NCBI GenBank assembly: GCA_032622095.1
Contig: CP136061.1
Location: 119,920,754 to 119,984,753 of the forward strand
Direction: 5' to 3'
Length of the DNA: 64,000 nucleotides
DNA from: Siphonodentalium dalli
Lineage: Eukaryota; Mollusca; Scaphopoda; Gadilida; Siphonodentaliidae
A model generated the notes under the pieces. That model made no database searches and had not been told where the DNA came from. It saw nothing but the letters and a program-made list of their open reading frames with translations. The translations under genes and the position numbers were made by a program. Below are positions 23,991 through 35,447 of the stretch, piece by piece (positions within the stretch are counted from its first letter, which is position 1; each line of letters opens with the position of its first letter).

Positions 23991-24220
23991 CAAAATACAG
24001 AAGAACTGAAACGATCAATAAAAAAATGTGTATTGTTCTTGAACAATACAAACCTATTACGTCAACAACGTCACTGGCGACGTAAACTTTAACAGAAAAT
24101 GTCTTCGCTAAATTGTGGGGTATAATCTACATTAAGCACATGTTTGTTCAATTAAATACAACAACATCCACCTAAATGTTAGTATGTTACAAGCTGCAAT
24201 ATTCAGAGTGTGAAATAAAC

Positions 24221-24374
24221 ATAGAACAACACAGTTGTGTGAACATGTTAACGTTATTGCACTCGTTTGTCGTGCCGCGAGGTAAAACTCGAACCTCCGG
24301 TTCTCGTTTTACCATCGCTTCACAACAAACTCGTGCAATAATGTTAACCAGTTCACACACTTGTGTCGTTCTAT
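24221..24374. repeat. Foldback element (~70-bp arms)
   Basis: The left arm atagaacaacacagttgtgt pairs with the right arm acacacttgtgtcgttctat. Pairing continues through gaac.tgttaac.ttattgca and gtaaaac.cgaacc to a GC-rich centre at gaacctccggttc. There is no loop worth noting. Superfamily unknown. Confidence 0.65.
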
Positions 24375-24784
24375 CTATTTATTGCTTAATATTATAGTAA
24401 GATATGTTCTAATGAAAATCGCAATTGTTGGCCCTTGATTTAGGTGTCTGTTTTCCAAAAAAATAGAATTAATGACCCAAAATATTTGTGATTTTGTCAC
24501 GTTGCTTAGGGTAGGGATGTTCATGAAAATTTCAAATTGCTCTAATCTTTTCAATTTTTTTGCTTATTTTGTAGATCTCACACTGCTGGTCAAATATTTC
24601 AGAAACATGACAATTTTAAATTTTTTAATTAATTTTTTCAATGAGTTAATTGTGGCTTTTTATCATTTATTTTTTGTTTTTCAATGAGTTCATTGTGCCT
24701 TTTTAATTTACTGGATTTTTTAATTAATTTTTTTAATTAATTGTTTAAATTAATTTTTTTGTTTTTCAATTAGTTTTTTGTTTT

Positions 24785-26395
24785 TCAATTTTACACGATT
24801 TGACCTTGAATTGATCATTTTCAAGGTCAAGGTCAGGTCGGGGTCACAATTTAACCCGCCCATGACACTTCCCGTAGGTAGCAAGTTTGAGATCAATCGG
24901 TTCGTGTCTATAAAGGACACGCACATATATATCATTTGTGGGTACCCGTTTCAAGGTGAAGATCACCTAGGGCGGAAAAACTTACCCGAACCCCGTTCCT
25001 AGGAAGTCCTAAGTACGTAAGAATCACACAACACGCTCATGTCTGGTAACCGACGCTGACGCCCGTGTACAGACGTAAGAATCACATTACGCACATACGC
25101 TCTTTATCAACTACACTGCGGATAGGAACGCTCTTTAACTATCAACGCGATTAACTCCGCAGTGCCGTTTTTGTGACAGAGTGAAGAACGGGTAGTCGGA
25201 GCTTCTCCAAAACGCCGCGACGACCATTCCCGTGGGATTTTACCCTTATATAGGAAGTTTGAGCTCAATCTGTCCTGCCGTTTTGGAGTCTATAAAGGAC
25301 AAATATACACATATATTTATATATTTACGGAAGTCTCAAAATATATAGGAGACTAGCAGGTGACCCGACTTCGTCCGGGCTTTGACCTTGAATTGACCAT
25401 TTTGAAGGTCAAGGTCAGGTCGGAGTCACTATTTGACCCGTCCAAAACACTCCCCGGATAAAATCACCCGTAGGTATCAAATTTCGTCGAAATCCGTTTT
25501 CCCGGCCATAGCTAATAGACAAACAAACAGACAGAAGTCCCAAAATATGAGATCATTTGTGGGTACCCGGTTTCAATGTGAAGGTCATCTCGGGCGGAAA
25601 AACTGACCCGATAAAAATCTCCCCCTTTCACCTTTATGATGTCATACAGATAAAGCCTCTCGGCGATGAGTCAAGAGGAACGATTTAGTGTAAGTACATT
25701 ATTTAGGCGATGCGTCGAAAACTGAAACATAAGACGATCGATGGAATCAACTATTAAGTATTGTTCCCGGGCAAAAACAAATATCTTATATGACTTGCAA
25801 TAAATCTCTCCTCATAGTCCACACCCTGGGGCATAACTGGGAAGTGAAAACATTATTTTAGAAGGCCTCGCAACGGATGAATTGACGCCGAATCGAGTGC
25901 GTGATTTCGAATGACAAAAATGACGATGTCGGAAATAATAACATATCTCGAACTCGGTGGTCGTAGAATTCGATTTTTCATGGGAAAATGGACAGACTCC
26001 ACGCTTTAATTGTATTAGGCAATTATCGAAGAGACATAAAGCATTTATTAACAATTTTGCCAGCCTTGGGAAGATTCGTAGAACCGAGTTCTATGCAATG
26101 GAAATGCATGCATATTTCCTATGTAACGGTTTGACACACACGCGCTCTTTATCAACGACACTGAGGATACGAACGCTCTTTAAGTATCACGCGATTAACC
26201 CCCACAATTCCAAGACGTCGGCAGTGGGAATGGAGAATGAGTGTCCGGAGCTTCTCAAAAGCAATGTGACGACACTTCATGTGGGTTTTTACCCATAGAT
26301 AGGAAGTTTGGTCGAAATCCGGCCGGCAGTTTTCCCGGCCATATAGCTAACACACAAACAGACAGAAGTCCCCAAATATATATTAGATTTTGTGT
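24785..26395 (+). repeat. Dispersed TTGACCTTGA repeats, copies 5-7
   Basis: 24785-25350 has the TTGACCTTGA block, 'cgtgtctataaaggaca', and a 25080-25350 tail with 'gagcttctccaaaac'. 25351-25560 restarts with ctagcaggtgacccgacttc and ends in 'gacaaacaaacagacagaagtc'. 25560-26395 ends in 'acacacaaacagacagaagt' and includes the 'aacgctctttaagtatcacg' block. All have the same orientation. Confidence 0.75.
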
Positions 26396-27106
26396 TCTTT
26401 CACTAATTAAGTGGTTAACCTACTGGTTAGAGCACATGAATCAAATTTTTCATACATTTATGGTAAAGAATGAGAAAAAATATGCCGATGAAATGTGCGT
26501 TCCATAACATGGACTTAGTTAAAGTTGGCTTTGTGACATGGGGTCGAGTGACGAAATGCCATTTTTGAGGTCTTGTAACTCGTTGAATTTATCTCACAAC
26601 ATATTTAATATGTTAGTCTAACTATATTGTAAATAAATTTTGGTTATTGCATGTAAAATATTTTCGTTATATCCAGGGGGGGGGGGGGGGGTCATCCACT
26701 TTTTTCCATACACTAGGCCGGGGTGGGTGGGTGGTTCAGCTGCGAAAAAGTAACTTTTTTCCTGAGTGGTCGCAATGTTTTCCTCTTACAACATTTCTTC
26801 AATATAAATGCCTCAACGTGTTCAGCATCATTGTTAAGGTGTGTATGACACTTATGACATATTAGCGATATATTACCCATAACCATATCATCGCTCACGA
26901 TTTATCCACACACTCCATGATCATACAGACAGCACTTATCTACATATACCTGTCATAATCTCACCCATCACCTCACTCTATGTATATACATGAACAATAC
27001 ACAGATGGCCATATAGCTTTTTCTAGTTATGTCCATACACCATATCAATGGACATGCAGCCACATCGGGTACACCCAAACTGGGTACACACAACCATACA
27101 CCATAC
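26396..27106. other. No gene recognised
   Basis: AT-rich DNA with a 16-G run at 26676-26691. A stretch rich in 'ccatac' and 'accatacacc' phrases runs from 26880 to the GC-rich palindrome. Confidence 0.35.
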
Positions 27107-27565
27107 TATGGAATCCTATTAGGGCCACTTGCTAATGGCGCTTTCGGCGCACTTTTTGTCGCATTCGGCGCGATGCGCCGAAACATACCCTAATGGCGCA
27201 CTTTTTGTCGCTTCCGGCGCGCGCCATTAGGGAGTGGACCTAATAGTATGCCTAATGGCGCTTTCGGCGCGCGCCGAAAGCGACAAAAAGTGCGCCATTA
27301 GTAACGCGCCGAAAGCGACAAAATGTGCGCCGTTACGGCGCACATTTTGTCGCTTTCGTCGCGCCGAAACATGCGCTAATATCGCCGAAAGCGACAAATA
27401 GTGCGCCGTAACGGCGCATATTTTGTCGCTTTCGGCGCTTTCGGCGCTTTCGGCGCTTTCGGCGCGTTACTAATGGCGCACTTTTTGTCGCTTTCGGCGC
27501 TTTCGGCGCATCGCGCCGAAAGCGCCAAAAGCGCCATTAGCAAGTGGCCCTAATAGGATTCCATA
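27107..27565. mobile_element. CpG-rich palindromic TIR element
   Basis: It begins tatggaatcctattagggcc and ends with the exact reverse complement. The ~38-bp terminal inverted repeats continue into 'acttgctaatggcgcttt'. The hexamer ccatac lies directly outside each end (27101-27106 and 27566-27571), a possible target duplication, though the flank is repetitive. The inside is built from many copies of ggcgctttcggcgc, gcgacaaaaagtgcgcc and their complements, forming nested hairpins. It is very rich in CpG in an AT-rich setting. No open frame. Related motifs recur at 63425-63615. Confidence 0.75.
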
Positions 27566-27571
27566 CCATAC

Positions 27572-28600
27572 AGTCACTACATGCATACCGTTTCACCTCA
27601 CACATGGCCATGATCACTCATTGCATACGGTACCTACCATGGACACCCCAATCATAAACATATAGTCATTTTTGTAAAAATTCAGTATTAGATTACAACT
27701 GCATAGGCGACATTATTGATTTTTCACGCCGTGATCACGACTATTTTCTGCGCGGATAATTGTGAGTGCGATTAGCTGGGTACATGTTCTTTGCAGTCAC
27801 GGGATCTCAATTGTTAACCCATTGAGGTGGTTTACGATCAATGGAGTTGAAAGGAGATAGCCATGTCGGCGGCCTAGATTTTAATTATGAATGGAATTAA
27901 AGAGTTACAGTTGTCGGGCTTGGGCTCAAAACGTATAAACGATCTTTGTGCGAAGGTACACGGATTCGCGGTGAATCGGGGTGGTGGCATTTCGTGTTGA
28001 AACAGTTACTGATAATTTCAGGCTAAATTGCGTTAAGAATCAGTGGACCCCAAATATTTACCATGACATTATGTAACATATTTGAACCGCACGGCATTTG
28101 TGTGCTGAAGAAGTTTGCATTCACCTTGTGGTCTAAACAATTTAATTTGGCCAATAGTGCCACACATAATGTTCCATGGGTAAATTCTTAGAAAAAATCG
28201 GGGTCCCATGATCCTTAACTTACCAATGTAGTAGTGCGTGTTGGTTATAAACCAAATGTCATATGTTTACCTAAATTCAGCCGCTTAGTTGGGTATAAAT
28301 GGAAGGTACCGATAATTATGTATAGTTTAAGTAGATGGTGCTATATACATGTTTTAAAATCGAGGTTGGATGTCCCCGGAGACCCTGGATGAGGGAGTGT
28401 TAGTCCACATTGGAATTTCCAAATGAACACCCATCCTTGACACAGGTCGAAAATACCAAGTCCGAGAACAGCCATCGCACCCCGTCATGGGTTGAATTTT
28501 TCCAGCTGCATGGTACCTCAACCTTTTCAACTATTAAGGTCTAGATGTTCCCACTTCTAATATTTCAGCCGCTGTCCCTGCCCAAAGCTAGCTAGACAAA
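27572..28600. other. No gene recognised
   Basis: No coding motif on either strand and no repeats of note. It is one of the least repetitive stretches of the window. Confidence 0.35.
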
Positions 28601-28614
28601 TCAGGTTCCACCCT

Positions 28615-29320
28615 TGGTAATATCCATTCTACTATATATTTTGAGAACTACGTATATATGTGTGTATGTACTTTATAGAATCGAAAACGGCTGCACCGAT
28701 CGAGACCAAACTTCCCATCTTAGTGTAAAAACCCACGGGAATGGTCGTTGCGCCGTTTGGAGAAGCTCTGAGCACCCGTTCACCACTCCCAGTCACAAAA
28801 ACGGCGCTGTGGGTTTAATCGCGTTGATAGTTAAAGAGCGTTCGTATCCGCAGTGTCGTTGATAAAGAGCGTATGCGTGTAATGTGATTCTTACGTCTGG
28901 GTCCGGGCGTGAGCGTGACTGTATCCAGACATGAGCGTGTTGTGTGATGCTTACGCACTTAGGGCTTCTTAGGAACGGGGGAGATTTTCATCGGGTCAGT
29001 TTTTCCGCCCGAGGCGATCTTCACCTTGAAACGGGTACCACAAATTATATATATGTGTGTGTCCTTTATAGACTCGAACCGATTGAGCTCAAACTTGCTA
29101 CCTATGTATACTTTTGTGCGGGAAGTGTCATGGACGGGTTGTGACCCCAACCTGACCTTGACCTTGAAAATGATCAATTCAAGGTCAAATCGGGTAAAAC
29201 TGGCGGATTTTGACGAAATTTTACACCTAGGTGCAGCATACGTGTCTCGGAAGCTGTTGCAATTGCTTTTTCGAACAAAGCCATGAGACGAACCACGCCA
29301 GTGGCGGGCTAACCTGCTAG
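28615..29320 (-). repeat. Dispersed TTGACCTTGA repeat, minus orientation
   Basis: Read on the minus strand it ends in 'gtcctttataga' and 'cttctccaaac'-type tail blocks, and its head lies at the right (gctaacctgctagttgc near 29309-29324). It contains 'ccttgaccttgaaaatgatc'. Open frames in it are spurious. Confidence 0.75.
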
Positions 29321-29324
29321 TTGC

Positions 29325-29434
29325 TATATAAAGTTGATGTGGCCATTTGAAGGGCAACCGATATGTGTGCTTGCCGACCATTTTCGACAAACCGTTAATA
29401 AACATGTAACATAAAACATCTGAAAATGGTAAGT
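29325..29434 (+). promoter_or_regulatory. Possible TATA box, short exon and splice donor
   Basis: tatataaag lies at 29325-29333. About 95 bp downstream aaaATG is followed immediately by gtaagt (29429-29434), a consensus splice donor. This fits a short first exon whose start codon is the last coding triplet. No matching downstream exon was recognised; the next open frame is a LINE remnant. It may be chance in AT-rich DNA. Confidence 0.2.
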
Positions 29435-29620
29435 ATTCCACACGATACCGAAGGAATTACTTTTCATCGTGCGCAATTGTGGTCAAAATAACCCTAGTAT
29501 CTGAAACTAGTCACACATAATGTACCTTTATTCATCAACTAAATCACTCAGCAACAAAAAATTAACTGACACAAATAGGCATTGCCATATCATTCGCATA
29601 TATCATTAGAGTAATTTCCC

Positions 29621-30363
29621 TTGACAAAATCACAAATGTTTAGATGTGCGTTTAACGAACGGTGGTCGATAGTACTCGATTTGCCGTCTTTTTGTGATTT
29701 ACAAGAAATCGCGTTCGCTGCTGGATTACAGTGGTCCATAGTACTCAACACCATATGTACGGCTCAAATAAGCCTGCTATTACAAAAAAATGTATTCTAT
29801 AGTATAGGCCCCAGAATTGATGAAAATATTCCCCCCTGGCTAAGTTGTATTCACGAATTAGTAGACACATGCTATCAGTCGCATGTGTGGTGTGCAGGTC
29901 GTGCCACCGACGTAGATAAGCTAGTCTCATATCTAAAATCTTATTTCCGAACAAAGAGATTCATGGGAACGCGATCTGAACAACACAAGTCGTGGTAATA
30001 TATACCGAATTTTCAAACGCGATTTTGAACACTATTTTTATGTACTCAGCTACCAAAACCGAACACTATGCAAATTTCAAACTAGTAACCATAAGTTACC
30101 GATAGAAACGGGGCGGTGGGAGAATACCGACCGTGGCAATCGCACTTGCGCGTTATGCGATACAAGGGTAATTGGTGGTGAATTTCACTAACTTCTCGTA
30201 TGTAAAGAAAATGACCAATACCCGGCGCAGATTGTTACCAATATTAACTGGTCGACGTCATAATACAATATTGATGAGTGATTTGCTCAATGATGACAAT
30301 GCAACACACCTCCGCAAGATTTGCGAATGTATTAAGCTTGTAAATCGAGAAATGACCGAATAA
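29621..30363 (+). pseudogene. LINE-type ORF2 C-terminal region, frameshifted
   Basis: The first frame (to 29998) includes PPWLSCIHELVDTCYQSHVW, like the 'WL..i..il...g...vW' segment behind reverse transcriptase in many LINEs. After a stop near 29998 the same frame continues LCKFQTSNHKLPIETGRW (the last ten residues at 30090-30119) and CALCDTRVIGGEFH, a C-x2-C...H...C knuckle. A frame change near 30200 leads to RRRLLPILTGRRHN...HLRKICECIKLVN, the usual closing helices. An AT repeat (30430-30491) follows soon after. There is no catalytic domain; it is a 5'-truncated, dead copy. Clade not assigned. Confidence 0.75.
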
Positions 30364-30427
30364 CTTGGCGAGCCAATATGTAGAACAAGCAATATCATAA
30401 GTTGCACAAGAACAGCACCGACATACG

Positions 30428-30429
<2 letters not shown>

Positions 30430-30491
<62 letters not shown>
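30430..30491. repeat. (TA)n microsatellite
   Basis: About 31 uninterrupted TA units directly downstream of the LINE tail. Confidence 0.95.
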
Positions 30492-30494
<3 letters not shown>

Positions 30495-30515
30495 CAATCT
30501 TGATATACATGTTAA

Positions 30516-30960
30516 AGGCACACTTAATTTATTTCGAGTCTCCGACTTGATATACGGTTTTAATAACAATCTATGCCATAAAATATGATTAAAATACTAT
30601 AATTCATCACTATTTGAATATATGTGTCACAGAAGATGCCCACAGAGAAATAGAAACTGCTGAAGAGTTCCCCACTCTGGCACCCAGAATGCAACAGAAT
30701 TCAAACTGTTTCAATGAAAGGGGAAGAACTATATCTTTAATATATAGAGTTATTCCCCCTGCATTGAAAATAATACTGATTTTTACTTCAATCTTGATGA
30801 CAAAATGCATTGGCAACTCAACAAAAACAACATGTCCACAGTTTATTACACCGGATAAGTTGATAATACAATGTTTTGGAGCTTCCTCTTTCAAATGGTA
30901 TATAATATGGCATATATTTTATATAAAGTAATCTGGGGGTTTGAAAATTAAGTGGGCCTT
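30516..30960. mobile_element. MITE with TTAA target duplication
   Basis: The ends are aggcacacttaattt (30516-30530) and, in reverse complement, aaggcccacttaattt (ending 30960). Both ends are flanked by TTAA (30512-30515 and 30961-30964). TTAA duplications are typical of the piggyBac and Kolobok superfamilies. A second copy, with one end damaged and about 130 bp missing, lies in opposite orientation at about 59021-59371 inside LINE sequence. The weak open frames in it are not genes. Confidence 0.75.
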
Positions 30961-30965
30961 TTAAA

Positions 30966-31828
30966 GTGTTACAGACATGTATCTATTAAGCTATAATGTA
31001 TGTATCCTTGCAGTACAACATTTGTCATCCGGAAGTTCACATGTCTATGTGCCTATTGTAAATACATAACTGTTATTATGTCCATACCTGTGTTTTGTAT
31101 AGGTTTATGAAAAATAAACTGATTGTCAGTGCAGTTGCTCTAGCAGGTTTCAAACTGATGATTTCACAAACAGAAATATGAATTTTATTATTGCCGACCT
31201 GTTGTTTTGTGTCACTCAATTGACTTGTCGCAAGACCATTGGAACAATGATTCGAATGACTTTTTCCTTCTCAAATTATATTAATTATATTGAGACAACG
31301 CTATATACCTCATGTAAGCGACACACAGGGACGTGGCGACAGGGGTGGGTTTGGTGGGGGTCTTCCCCCACTATTTGTCAAAATTTCAACAGTTGTAAAT
31401 TTCATACCTCACACAACATTTGTTGAACATTTTACACCACATATATGTTGCAATTGCTCTCATGCATTCTTATTGTTTGATTTTCCAACCAATAATTAGT
31501 CAGGAATTTGTTGTTTTCAGACAAACAGTAAAATATTTTTCTATATTTTTGGTCTGAAATTGCTATCATGCAGCTGGAAATTTTCCAACGTTATAGTTGG
31601 ACAATTACAGCATACGCATGGGTGAGTTTGATCTAGTGGTTCAAGGACAGTTGGACATTTGAAGGTGGCAACCTCCACATCAACAGAGACACTAGTCACG
31701 TCCCTGGCGAAACAAACTAACATTTTACAGTTTTTTATTCAAAAGTTTTCGAATTATATCAGTAACATTATTACAACAGAAACTCGGGATTTTAATTTGT
31801 ATCTTCAATTGAGCTATACACACTGTCA
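30966..31828. other. No gene recognised
   Basis: AT-rich sequence without motifs. Repeated phrases such as 'gggacgtg(g/t)cga(c/t)aggggt' at about 31329 and 32970 suggest old dispersed repeats. Confidence 0.35.
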
Positions 31829-31945
31829 TGTCTCCAGAGCTATAAACAGATCTCCGGCCAGCGCTATACAAATATTTCCAGCGCTATGCACATATCTCCC
31901 GCGCTATACATAATCATATCTCCAGTGCTATAGACATGCCTCTAA
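31829..31945 (+). repeat. Short tandem repeat, ~24-bp unit
   Basis: About five imperfect units of 'atctcc(a)gcgctatacac'. Confidence 0.75.
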
Positions 31946-32348
31946 CTATATACGATCATACTACATGAAAAATGGAATTTACAAAAACGGAAATTTGGCC
32001 TAAATGTAATGTACCGAATTTACTGTTGCATACAACCACTTTAAATTTGGAATTTACGCAGTTCAATAAATGAGGAATTTATATTCTACCAGAAAAATGG
32101 ATAAATGTGAATAAGCCGGAGGAAATTTTGAGAAACCAAATATCTACATCCGGAATTAACACCCGATAGCAAAATCAATTTATAACAACCGTCAGACGAT
32201 GGTTGGCGAATTGACCGCCGTGTAAATAATTCAGGAACAACTGAACAACTGAGAATCTGAGGAATTCTCTATTCAAGATGGCGCCCAATTTGGATGTTAT
32301 TATCGAAAATTGTTGAATTTAATACCAAATTCGTAATAAATTGACAAA

Positions 32349-32512
32349 CAATGCTTAGTCGTAAACCATATTTGTCGAATGGCTTTCCCAAATTGCCGCC
32401 AAAATGGACAAAACTGAATAAAGAAACGTTCGATCAATGCTCAATCGCAAACCATATCTGTAGAATGTCTTTCCCAAAATGGCCGCCAAAATTGACAAAA
32501 CTGAATGAAATT
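32349..32512 (+). repeat. 86-bp tandem duplication
   Basis: caatgcttagtcgtaaacca at 32349 and caatgctcaatcgcaaacca at 32435 start parallel units with 'ggctttcccaaa' or 'gtctttcccaaa' and 'gccgccaaaat'. Adjacent sequence to 33350 shows no gene. Confidence 0.7.
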
Positions 32513-33360
32513 TACACTTTGTGCAATATTTAATAGCTAGTCCAAAAAGAGCTAACAAACGCTCAAATTATTCGATATTCATTGCAGTGTATAAGAGAGC
32601 CGGTTGGACTTGCGTTGCAGTGGCACAATAAATCCTTCAGATGGATCTGTTTTAATGATCTGTGGACCATTACAAATACTAAACAACATACTGGTACATT
32701 AATACATATTTTCACTCATCTGGTTATCCAATATGTTGCTTGTGTTGTGGCATGTCTTGGAGTTGCGGCAATTTTGACAGCCATTTCATGGCCGCGATTG
32801 TATTATTTTCTGTCCGCGTCACCATTCGCTCTCGTGCTCTAATTTCACACATACTTGTATAACTGCGTAATTCCTATGCCACAACATATCGTATACTTAC
32901 CTTCATAATTTACGTCAGACAGGAGCGATTATCATAAAGAATACTCAACAATTGGAAATTTCATGCAGGGACGTGTCGATAGGGGTTTGGGTGCATCACC
33001 CTAATTTTTCCAAAGTTAACGATGATCACACATATGATCGAATTATGAGTTCAATGCAATCAGTTGAGAGGTTTCGATCGGTATAGGAGTTGTTGGGTTG
33101 GAGATTTCCAACAGTTGGATATCTTCAGTAACCATTTAAGAATTTCAAACCAATGGGGTGCAAATATATATAGTTTACCGGACTGAAATATTATCAGGTT
33201 CAAGGGGCGTATGTGCACATTGGCAGCCCCGTCCCCAAGAAGACCCTCTAAAGGTGACTAATATGGCCTATTTGAAGTCATATTTATGTAATTTTGATAT
33301 GTATAAGTAATTTGTTGTCTTAAAAATGTTATAACTCATACCGCCAGTTAAAAATTGAAA

Positions 33361-33640
33361 TTTTGACCTTTGACCTTGACCTCAAGGTCATCAAGGTCAC
33401 TTTCACGCTTGGGTGTCGCTCTTATATTGACCCCCATATCATGAACTATGTGTATACCAAGTTTCATGCTTTTATCCAATTTTGCACACTTTGGCCATTT
33501 TTGGGACCTTAGAGCCTCTACTACTCTACATAAACGCTACCGCGATTCCGTGCCAGAAAAATGCTTAAATTTAATCCCCCCAACCTCTGAGCCCTGCATC
33601 GTGTTCGCCAAATATCCGCTCCCGCGTTTTGGATGAAGAC
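33361..33640 (+). repeat. Dispersed repeat with TTGACCTTGACC
   Basis: 'tttgaccttgacctcaaggt' is followed by 'accaagtttcatgcttttat' and 'attttgcacacttt'. The same last phrases recur at 50690-50735 inside another element. It is non-coding. Confidence 0.6.
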
Positions 33641-33825
33641 AAATTGTACCAGTTTTTAGACAAAATCAGCTGGTTCATAGTGCTGTTTTGCAAAATTGAA
33701 TAACTACCGGGTATATCTCTTGTGAAAAATTGCGAAAGCAATTGCCGAAATGACAAAAAAAATAATAAATAAATATTGGTTTCAATTTGAAGGGGCGTTA
33801 TCATATAATAGAAATATACAATAAA

Positions 33826-34196
33826 ATTTATAGATTTGGACCCTCAAGTCCAAATTTTTTGAGATATATATACTTACCTTTATGTAACACTCTATTGGAT
33901 ACCATCTTACTTTATGCAGGTTTAACCCGCTCGTTTCGTTTCGTTTCATTTCGTTATAGTCGGAACTATAGCGTAACACGAGCGATAACTCCTCCCGGTA
34001 ATATCTCGTTCATTTCATCTCTGCGCCAATAAAGCACAGAGACAAACTGAAGGAAGGGGAGGAGGGCGGGCCGTGCTTACATAAAGGTAAGTATATATAT
34101 CTCAAAAAAATTGGAATTGGGGGTCCAAATCTATAAATTTGTTATCGATATATAGCCACGTACCTTTATGTAACACTCTATTGGATATCATCTGAG
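33826..34196. repeat. DIRS 3' terminal repeat and internal complementary region
   Basis: 33826-33887 and 34079-34139 are reverse complements ('atttatagatttggaccctc' against its mirror). 33868-34010 is the reverse complement of 43690-43815. 34142-34196 is the reverse complement of 43795-43848 and repeats the phrase 'tttatgtaacactctattgg' a second time. The block therefore carries sequence complementary to both sides of the 5' end, as DIRS elements need for circle formation. Confidence 0.8.
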
Positions 34197-34455
34197 TCCA
34201 AAGCTCCCTTGTGGCGCTGTGGTAGATGAATTTTGGCTGAGATCCTCTCTCCAGTTTGTTCAGTTATTTTTTTCGCAACAACAATACTGTACAATGTAAA
34301 TCCATCGGATCATGGAAGTCCTTTCACATGTGTCCGACATTAAAAACCATGGAGTCCCACAGGATCCAATACTGGTATTCTCCTCAGAAAATTGGATTAC
34401 AAACAACATTTGAATCCTTGCACTACATGCAGCAACCAGCAGCAAAGTGGTTCAC

Positions 34456-35345
34456 TCAAGAGTTCAAAACATGAACTCCCACGTCTTTAAGGTAGAAACG
34501 GACGAATGTGGATGACTGGCTCCAGTCTGCACTGTCCAAAACATGAGTCAGAGTAGCACCACGAAATAGTGCCCAGGATGGACCAACACCGCGTGTCGAA
34601 TGTCCTTTGATCTGTGCTGTGGTATCAGGGCTGGAAGGAGAAGAATATGCCATTTTTATGGTTTTGACAATCCATTTATAAATAGTTTGAGCAGAAACAG
34701 CTTTATGTGGTTCATTTATGGAGAGAAAAAGTGATGTACCCCCATCGGTTGGCCGATATGGGGCAGTTTTCTCCAAGTATAAGAGTAATGTACGTTTAGG
34801 GTCCAATAATGGATTGTCTTCATAGCTAGGGACAAACAAAATAGGGTTTTGATGGGAAATTCTATCCTATTTTGATAAAACCCTGTCTGATGAAGGTAAT
34901 GCCTTTAGCTTGAATTCGCATGGTACTTTGTCCCAGAGACAATGATTGGAGGTCACTACAACGTCTAAATGTGGTGAAAGCCACCAAAAAGGTTGCTTTC
35001 CAAGTGAGATACTTGAGTGGAGCGATAGCCAAAGGTTCAAAGGTGATTTGCTGTAGGAGCTCCAACACTTTGGGTAAATCCCAGCTAGGAATCAATGTGC
35101 GGACCGGAGGTCTGGAGTTGAACATATCTTTAAGCATCCGAATTATGGAAGGGTGCTGACCAATTGGAGTACCTTCAACGTGAGGAAGGGAATGTGACAA
35201 CATAGATCTATAGCCACTTATTGTCCGGTAGTGGAGGCCGGAAGTGAAAAGGTCAGCTAGAAAATTGGCACATTGAATCAAAGAGGCATGAGCGGGATCA
35301 ATTTCCCGTTCAGTACACCAGCTACAGAACCGCCTAAATTTGCAT
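34456..35345 (-). pseudogene. DIRS tyrosine recombinase
   Basis: The protein integrates the circular DNA copy of the element. From about 35345 one frame reads RRFCSWCTEREIDPAHASLI, then IQCANFLADLFTSGLHYRTI and the core TTFRRCSDLQSLSLGQ with the first catalytic Arg. After a frame change near 34850 the rest follows: GHSTRGVGPSWALFRG with the H-x-x-R pair, and WSQSSTFVRFYLKDV with the catalytic Tyr close to the C-terminus. All four key residues (R, H, R, Y) are still present. One frameshift or stop between the two halves inactivates this copy. It lies directly downstream of RNase H, as in other DIRS elements, and is followed within about 260 bp by the terminal repeats. Confidence 0.88.
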
Positions 35346-35447
35346 CTGTAGTCACGTTGAGTGCCTGGACAAGTTCACGAGACTGTTTTGAAAAGCCATC
35401 TGCTTGGAGTTGTCTGTCGACAACAGCCAAGCAGTCAGATTGAACAT

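Noticed and set aside
31151-31175. CTGATGA followed by a nearby GAAA
   Set aside because: The bases between do not form a stem II and no flanking stems pair.
32582-32842. 86-codon frame with a hydrophobic C-terminal half
   Set aside because: There is no signal for splicing, no motif and no neighbouring exon; chance length in this composition.
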